The notes under the pieces: model-generated | Told to the model about the DNA's origin: nothing | Database searches by the model: none | The model's input: only the letters and a program-made list of their open reading frames with translations | Part shown: positions 57,690-64,000 of the stretch, piece by piece | Layout: each line of letters opens with the position of its first letter | Position numbering within the stretch: the first letter of the stretch is position 1 | Position numbers and translations under genes: made by a program | Assembly (NCBI RefSeq): GCF_003073045.1 | Contig: NC_037592.1 | Coordinates: 4,453,924 to 4,517,923, forward strand | Reading direction: 5' to 3' | DNA: 64,000 nt | Source: Pomacea canaliculata | Taxonomy: Eukaryota; Mollusca; Gastropoda; Architaenioglossa; Ampullariidae

Positions 57690-59783
57690 TAGGAATAACA
57701 ACTGCACCAGTCTTAGCTAGCATTCCTGTTGTTTACTCGGTTTGAGGATGTCTGAACAATTTTTTTTTTCTTCCTCTGCAGGCTTTTTTTCACTAAGCTT
57801 GCATCTGTACACCTAGTATTTCTTGTGACACTAGAATATATGTACAGTAATTTATTTTGGGTTTTTATCATTATTTTTTTTGTGTGAGCATGCCTGTTGC
57901 CCACTCCACAGATATGATTGGTTTTTATTAATTACTGGAACAAATGGTGTAAACAAGGGAGGAAACAGGATATGTTTGGCATGCTTTCTGATCTTCAGGG
58001 ATTTGCATACTTTGATGTAGAATTGTGTACGTGCAGCTTTATTGATAGCTCTTGCCATGGTTAATTAGTGAACCTATTTCATGCAGAGACATGAGACAGA
58101 AGCAGTCGAGTTTTAATCTGCATGTAGACGCTACCAGCTTTTATTTTTTTGTACAGGAAGAGGTGCATTTTGGTAGCCATAGGTTTGTGTGCTACAATAC
58201 TGTTGATATGTCATGTTTTGATAATCAACTAGTGTGTGTAAGCTTGTCTGAAAGTACTGTGGTGCATCTCAACATGCAGTGAGTTGGTGGATGTAGATGC
58301 TCGGGAAGCATTTTACCTTGAAACATTTCACGAAATAAACCAGCAAAACGTTTGCTTGCTTTCTCACTCTTTCTGTACCCCTTGTCTAATCTCCAGGATG
58401 TTTTCCTCCTCATCTAAGGATGGAATTGATGCTGAACTGAAAAGAACAATGGATACAAAGATAATTTGTGGATCCAGTGGTGTGGAAGCAAATCTTTGCA
58501 TTGTAACCATCTCATCACCATACACATATTGCATACAATTTATCTTTGAGAGCCCTAACAAAAATAATTGTTGCTGAGCTTGCAGAAATTTTCGTTATTG
58601 CTTAATGATTTATATATTTACAGCAATGTGCTGAGTAAAAGTGATGGGTCATGCATGCATAGATTCCCCCAGGAATGTTGCCTTTTGTGTAAGTTGCTCT
58701 CCTTTGTCAGCACAGCCATTTACCAGGCATATATTTTCTTGGTGCTACCCTTAATCTCATTCTCTTAATTGCAGTTCTTGGATAAGGGTTTTTGTTTTTG
58801 TTTTTGTTTTATTTCACTAGAAACTAGACTAGAGGGTGCTACAAAGTAGACTGTGGTTCCCAAGAAATAATATTTTATACTTTTTAGATGTGTTGTTACC
58901 TTATTACATCATGAAACTGTAATGTGTTGTACTGTTGGTACCTTCTTGTGGAGGTGTCAGTATAAGTTTGCAACACTGTGATCTGCATTTTGTTCCAAAA
59001 GTTCATTGAAGGTAATGTTGATACCACAGCTTGCAAACTGCAGATGTCTCCCTCTGTTGAATGGTAAGTGCCATAAAAATAGCATGTTGATGTGCTTACA
59101 AGATCTGGTTCTTTTCAATTTTTCTTTTAAGAAAAACAATAATTCCTGTGTTCAGACTTCAGACAGCATGTACACTACAGATCTGGTGCCATGTGATGTT
59201 CATGTGCTTGTGCTTAGGTGCCTTTCTAAACAGAAACCAGGACTCATCTAGCTTTTACCTTGAGAAAATGACCTGATATTCTAATGATGTTGTTCATATG
59301 TGCATCTGTTTTCCTCCCTCCAAACCATTTGTTGATCTATTTTGACTTCTGTTGACTGAGCATAATACCTACAAAGCATTTGGAAGTTTTGTCTATATTA
59401 AGTAATGTGAATGGTATACTCTACTAGAACTTAAAAAGAAATAGAAATTGCTGCACCTGTATCAATGGGCTGAAAAGCAAGTTGAATTTCTGGAGATTGT
59501 ACAATGTGCAATACAGTTTGCTAAATGTCCTGCACCTACCTACACTGGTTGTTTTAACTTTTTAAACTAATTAGTGTCCATTGTGCATGGTCTTCTCTAC
59601 GTGTCTACTTATCTCCTCTTGCTCATCTGATCTGCCCGTGCTCACCTGCAAGGTAAAACCTTGAATACCTATTTGAAATTGTGGATGCCGTTTGTATTGA
59701 AGGCTCTTCAGTTCTTTTCACAGAGCACACCAGAGCTAAGTTGAAATTGCTTTAGTGAAAGAACAAAGTTTTGAGACCCATTT

Positions 59784-59846
59784 AACTCTTTACAGTTTTT
59801 TTATTCATCCATCAAAGATGTTTTTTCGAGTAAACTGTAAAGAGTT
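59784..59846. repeat. 15-bp perfect inverted repeat, piggyBac-MITE-like
   Basis: AACTCTTTACAGTTT at 59784-59798 is perfectly inverted at 59832-59846. The left arm overlaps TTAA and the right side reads TTGA, a one-base change from TTAA. TTAA plus a CTCTTTACAG-like end resembles piggyBac-type miniature elements, but at 63 bp it could equally be a structured 3' UTR hairpin. Confidence 0.6.
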
Positions 59847-60799
59847 GAGAGAAGGGCACTTTCTGACACAATGTTCCTGTTGCACAGCAGATTGCTTCAG
59901 TCTCACTTGTATGTTTAGCATTTGAAGAGAATTGTCTGATTAGCTTTGTAAAGTGCCTATACCCTGTGTTAATATATAGTGTTTATGGAAGCTTGCCATG
60001 TAAGTGACTGGATTTATTGTTTGCATTAAAGGTCTGCAATGCTTCCCCTCCATCCCCGAAGGGAAAGGTTAGCTATTTGTGAATAAAATCATGTAGGTAA
60101 AGAACAGAAGGATGTGAACTTAAAAGGTTTTTTCCTGGGGGTGGGGGTAGAATTCTCTCAAACGGTGCAGGAAAAAAACCTTTGGGTTTTTTTTTCTGCC
60201 CTAGCCAGAACACAATTTTCACACACTCCTTTCTCTCTGTCTATGCATCCACACATCATCATTAGCAGCCACGTAACTCAAAGCAGTCTTGTTTAACAGG
60301 ATGTGTAAACAGGGTTGTTTGATTTGCTTTTTGTTAAGCTTTAATTTTGCTGTCACTGATTACTTCACTTTTTTGTGCATACATAAAATTTGAGCACAGA
60401 TGGTAAACATTTGCCTGTATATACGAATGTACATAGGGTCATACCTATGGCCCCGCCTCAGCCTGTCCTAGTCTTACCTTATTGGCTGAGTGCTTACCTC
60501 CTTGATAGTAAAAATCGAAATCCTTAGATCTTTTTTTCAGTATGTTATGTTTTTAGCAGTTGCTTATCCCCACGCATTGTCTGTGATCTGTTGTGCACTG
60601 TATGTGCTATAAAGATGTAACCAACATCAACTTTATGCTGATGGTACAGCTCATCATGCATGTGCTAAAAGATTGGAGGGAAGGAGTTAATTTGCATATG
60701 GTGGGTTCCATGCAGCATGATGCTTTTAAACAAGTGCTTCCGCTGGTGCATGCACTTCCATGCATATAAATTATAAAGATGCATTCTTCTCTGGAGAAA

Positions 60800-60997
60800 A
60801 TGGAAAATGTCCAGTTTCTTGTATTAGTGCTTGTGGTAGTAGTTGCCCATGTGATTCAAACCCAGTGCATGATAAATGCTCCTACATTTTTGACTGCGTG
60901 CATGTCTGTCAGGATAAATTTTTACATTGCTGCTGGAGCCATACACCACTTATTGGGTATTTGCACATTGTCTTGCTCTGAAAAGGTTCCTTTGTAA
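60800..60997 (+). CDS. Doubtful small ORF with signal-peptide-like N-terminus
   Basis: A 65-codon frame starts MENVQFLVLVLVVVVAHVIQ, a textbook-looking hydrophobic signal segment, and continues with four cysteines. A TATAAA lies about 35 bp upstream of this ATG. The overlapping frame from 60760 encodes an unrelated Cys-rich stretch (KCPVSCISACGSSCPCD). No family is recognised for either. Both are short, lie 3.1 kb past CKAP5 and may be chance. Confidence 0.15.
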   Translation: MENVQFLVLVLVVVVAHVIQTQCMINAPTFLTACMSVRINFYIAAGAIHHLLGICTLSCSEKVPL

Positions 60998-63235
60998 AAT
61001 CTTTCTGAAAGCTTAATTATCTGACCCTAAGATGGGAAATTTATTTTATGTGCTGCAGAGAGCACACTTATTTACGTTTTTATTTAAGCATTTAGACTGC
61101 TTCAGCCGACAGTCATCAGGTGGTTGTGAGCATAAAGTTTAAGTTTGCTGTATCTCGTCCATGCAAAAGCAAGTACCAGAAAAGTAGTGCGCATTGACTG
61201 GGCACTGGTCTGGGTGGTGTGTGCTGATAGGCAGGCAACATCCATGAGTGGGAGTAAGCACAGTATTGGCATGGTGAGAGATGATTATTGGAGCTAAAAG
61301 TTAAATTGACCATTCAGTTTGGGTGGCTTGAGGAGGCCCAGCAATCATGAGGTGGTGGTGAGAAGGTCAAAGTTCATGTTTCTCAGCATGATCATGTTGG
61401 CAGTGTGTGTATAGTACTGGAAAATGCATTGATTTTTTTTTTTATCATTTGTAATTTGCATCATGAGAGTGAAAAAACATGGCTTAACGCATTATTACCA
61501 ATTAAAAAAAAAGGCAAGACATTTGGTTCCATGTTTGTTTTTTGGTGTTTTTGATAGCTGAAATTATCAACCATCTGCTTTGTATAATTATTTACTTTGG
61601 TGCAGGTACGAAACAAGAACGTTCTAACCAGAATTATTTGTAGGACTGGCAAAGCTTGATAATTCAACTATTTGGGGGGGAAAATGGACTGAAAATCCGA
61701 GAGCTGCTCAACAGTGTGTGGAAAAAGAGCATGTTAAAATTGTTGGTATAATCCTGGAATTGCCCACCTTGCATGCCACAGTAACACTGACAAAGATACA
61801 CTGCCATGTTGTCTGCAAAAAGACAAGAAAAGTTTTCTCCACCCAAGGTTTAATCTTATAAAGTTTATGTCATACAAAGCTGACAACAATACTTGGAAAG
61901 ACCGTTTAAACATTGTTTTTTAAAAGTATCTTGCACTTTTTATTCTTGCATACATCCTTTCTCACACACACTTCCCCACGCAAACAGGTTTATATATATA
62001 CCCACCAGACTGTCTATACATTGCAGTATTAGTAATCTTCAGCTACACAAAAATATGTTGGAGAATGCAGTCCAGATACTTATTTATCTAGAACTGTGCA
62101 AGCGGTGCATATTTTGCTAAGAAAATACACAGACTATCATCTGCTTCAATGGTATGTGTATCACAGAATGTTTTTTGTCCTTAAAAAATAATCAACTAGA
62201 TTTAACAATAATAGATGCAAACAGTATGTGGGTAAACTCTCATTATTAAGCCATGAACAAATAACCATAAAAGATTGCCCCTTAGTGAAGGTGTGCAACC
62301 ATGAGAACAGTTGATAGTTATTATGAAAAGCTGTAATATTATTTTAACTGGCATTTTAGTAATGGTAGGTGTGGCATGTCAAAAAAATCTTTTGAGTCTT
62401 TTTTTCTCCTTTTTCCAGAAAGATACAAATTAACAAACAAAATGCAAAAAAACATTACAATAATGCACAAGTTCAAAACAGAGTCAAAATAAGAAACAGT
62501 AACATAATGAGGACAAGTATGTCATTTTTTTCTGACTGCAGATGCTTGACATTACGAATGTTAAATACACGATATCACCAAGGCTTTGAGTTTCTGTTGG
62601 CTTATGTTATTGACTAGCTTCATGTAAATCATCAAATGAGCTATGTACCTATAAGAACTGGGCATGTAGAAAGCTCTGCCCATTTGGGGATAATATTTTT
62701 ATCAGAACAAAATGAAGAAATTAAGGAAATACTTGTACTTCTAAAATGTCGTAAAAATATAAAAATAAAGATTAAACCCTTCAGATGGCTTTTGAAGAAG
62801 TGGGAGAAGAAAGATAAAAAACACTTTAGGAGGACATCAGATCGTACTGATAAGTGAAGGTCAAATGTGTGAGAATAATGAGACAAAAATGTGACTGTAA
62901 GGACACATTTAAGGACACAAATGAGATGATCACAAAATGAATCTTCCCGTGGAAGGAGATCTTAGAAAATATCAGGAGACAAAGTTGAGGACGGTGGAAG
63001 GAATAACTAACAGAAGCAAGTATTACAGCAGCTGTTTTATCTACTTCACAGTGACAGGTTTATACATGTAGTCTATTTTTGTTTTAGGCAAAAGGCATGC
63101 TTTAAAGATAGGCCTGTTATGTTAGCTGTATGTACAGGTACATGTATGCCACCACCAGTGACTGGTAGGATAACATGAAGACTAACCACCAAATGATGTC
63201 TTTCATCAATCTTATGCTTCAGGTTGTGGATGTTG

Positions 63236-63294
63236 TACCAGGTGCTGCTGACAATCATCCTCATGTATGTTACCAGGTGCTGCTGACAATCATC
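63236..63294 (+). repeat. 24-bp perfect direct repeat
   Basis: A 24-bp unit beginning TACCAGGTGCTGCTGAC occurs at 63236-63259 and again at 63271-63294, an offset of 35 bp. It is a small tandem duplication. Confidence 0.85.
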
Positions 63295-63617
63295 AATGCT
63301 TGACAAGTAGAATACAGCCAGTGACTGTTGATGTTTTGTCCCTTGATGCATGTTCAGCTAGTTCTTCTATATGCATTGTGAACATCAGTGATAACAGATT
63401 TACCATAATTCATTTACCTGGTCTGGATGAGTAAAAAAAATATTGCACTTCTCTAATTCATTATATCTTATTAAATTTTGCTTGTAACTTTTTCTGAATT
63501 TTCCCCCAGAAACTAGCATGGCATTACCAGTAATTGGGGAGAACTGAAGAAGTGCAGCAGTGGTGAACTCATGTCAGCAAAGCCAGTCTTGCACCCACAT
63601 GAGAAAGTCTCTCACTG

Positions 63618-63745
63618 AACAGTTAATTCACATGTGCTACAGCTTTAAGGTGACTTTCTGATTTACTGGACAGTTCAGTATAATTCACATGACAGCTTTA
63701 AGCTGACTTTCTGATTCACCAGCCAATTCAGTACAATTCATGCTG
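63618..63745 (+). repeat. Tandem repeat of about 55-60 bp, roughly two copies plus a partial
   Basis: The shared blocks are AATTCACATG, ACAGCTTTAAGGTGACTTTC against ACAGCTTTAAGCTGACTTTC, and TCTGATTYAC, followed by a third partial copy beginning AATTCAGTACAATTCATG. No coding content is seen. Confidence 0.75.
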
Positions 63746-64000
63746 CACAGAGCTAATCTCAAGCAAAATGAGCCCAAACAAAGAGAATGATGAGAAATCA
63801 GCTCCATCAAGAAGTTTGGCATACCATGTCGTGTTCAGAACCTAGAGTGAGAAAGGCAGCTCTGAGTAACAATGTGCAATTTCTGCTGAGTGAATTAGAA
63901 ACCTCTAGTGTTGCCACCACTTATGAATACAAATACACATGCTAGTAAAAACTGAGGTTCACAGGTCCCATCACCAAACATCATATACTAGATATAGCAA

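Larger units (their letters stand above)
57690..64000. other. CKAP5 3' UTR and downstream flank, no clear gene
   Basis: About 6.3 kb of AT-rich sequence follows the CKAP5 stop. AATAAA signals on the plus strand at 58334-58339 and 60082-60087 are candidate cleavage sites, the second implying a 2.4-kb 3' UTR. Short open frames on both strands show no conserved family signature. Local features (a hairpin at 59784, a small secreted-type frame at 60800, direct repeats at 63236 and 63618) are listed separately. A distant gene's intron could cover the right end. Confidence 0.5.

Noticed and set aside
62636..62886. Overlapping plus (73 aa, Lys-rich) and minus (81 aa) frames
   Set aside because: AT-rich low-complexity codons with no homologous motif and no splice or promoter context.

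Overview
This is a nuclear window from an invertebrate animal. It is AT-rich, with many short exons, GT-AG introns of roughly 0.1-5.6 kb, polypyrimidine acceptors and several classes of transposon remnant. The encoded proteins resemble human orthologues along their full length but are clearly divergent. The repeat content (an RTE-like LINE, L2/CR1-like tails, piggyBac and hAT relics) would suit a mollusc, probably a gastropod. That taxon is an inference, because no diagnostic marker is present.

Four conserved housekeeping genes fill the window. (1) DCAF7/WDR68, minus strand, 8 coding exons, 672-4869, 347 aa. (2) PAXIP1/PTIP, plus strand, 22 coding exons, 6381-23929, 1212 aa, with six BRCT domains around a huge Gln/Met/Pro-rich centre. 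(3) POLR1F/RPA43, minus strand, 2 coding exons, 26780-28272, with an unusually short C-terminus. (4) CKAP5/XMAP215/ch-TOG, plus strand, 46 coding exons, 30634-57689, 2020 aa. All exon junctions were worked out by hand from splice sites and reading frame. The summed exon lengths are exact multiples of three for all four models. DCAF7-PAXIP1 and POLR1F-CKAP5 are head-to-head pairs; PAXIP1 and POLR1F are tail-to-tail. The region after 57689 holds the CKAP5 3' flank and no convincing further gene.

The accessory content sits in introns and flanks. The last large PAXIP1 intron carries a nested insertion: an apparently intact 3.28-kb RTE-like LINE (18763-22041, 1076-aa ORF, 13-bp target duplication) inside a decayed antisense piggyBac transposase. 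Two ultra-short (41-47 bp) copies of the 3' end of the same LINE family, each flanked by its own target duplication, lie in CKAP5 introns. Other elements are a 187-bp hAT-type MITE with a perfect 8-bp duplication, a large inverted repeat, perfect hairpins, an internally deleted LINE, and SINE/L2-like tails.

Notable gene-structure features are a U12-type intron in PAXIP1, a GC-AG intron in CKAP5, and 18-nt and 30-nt microexons in the CKAP5 TOG2-TOG3 linker. No new multi-gene system was found. The most interesting signals are the nested transposons, the LINE 3' tags and the splicing features. No tRNA, rRNA or CRISPR was seen.
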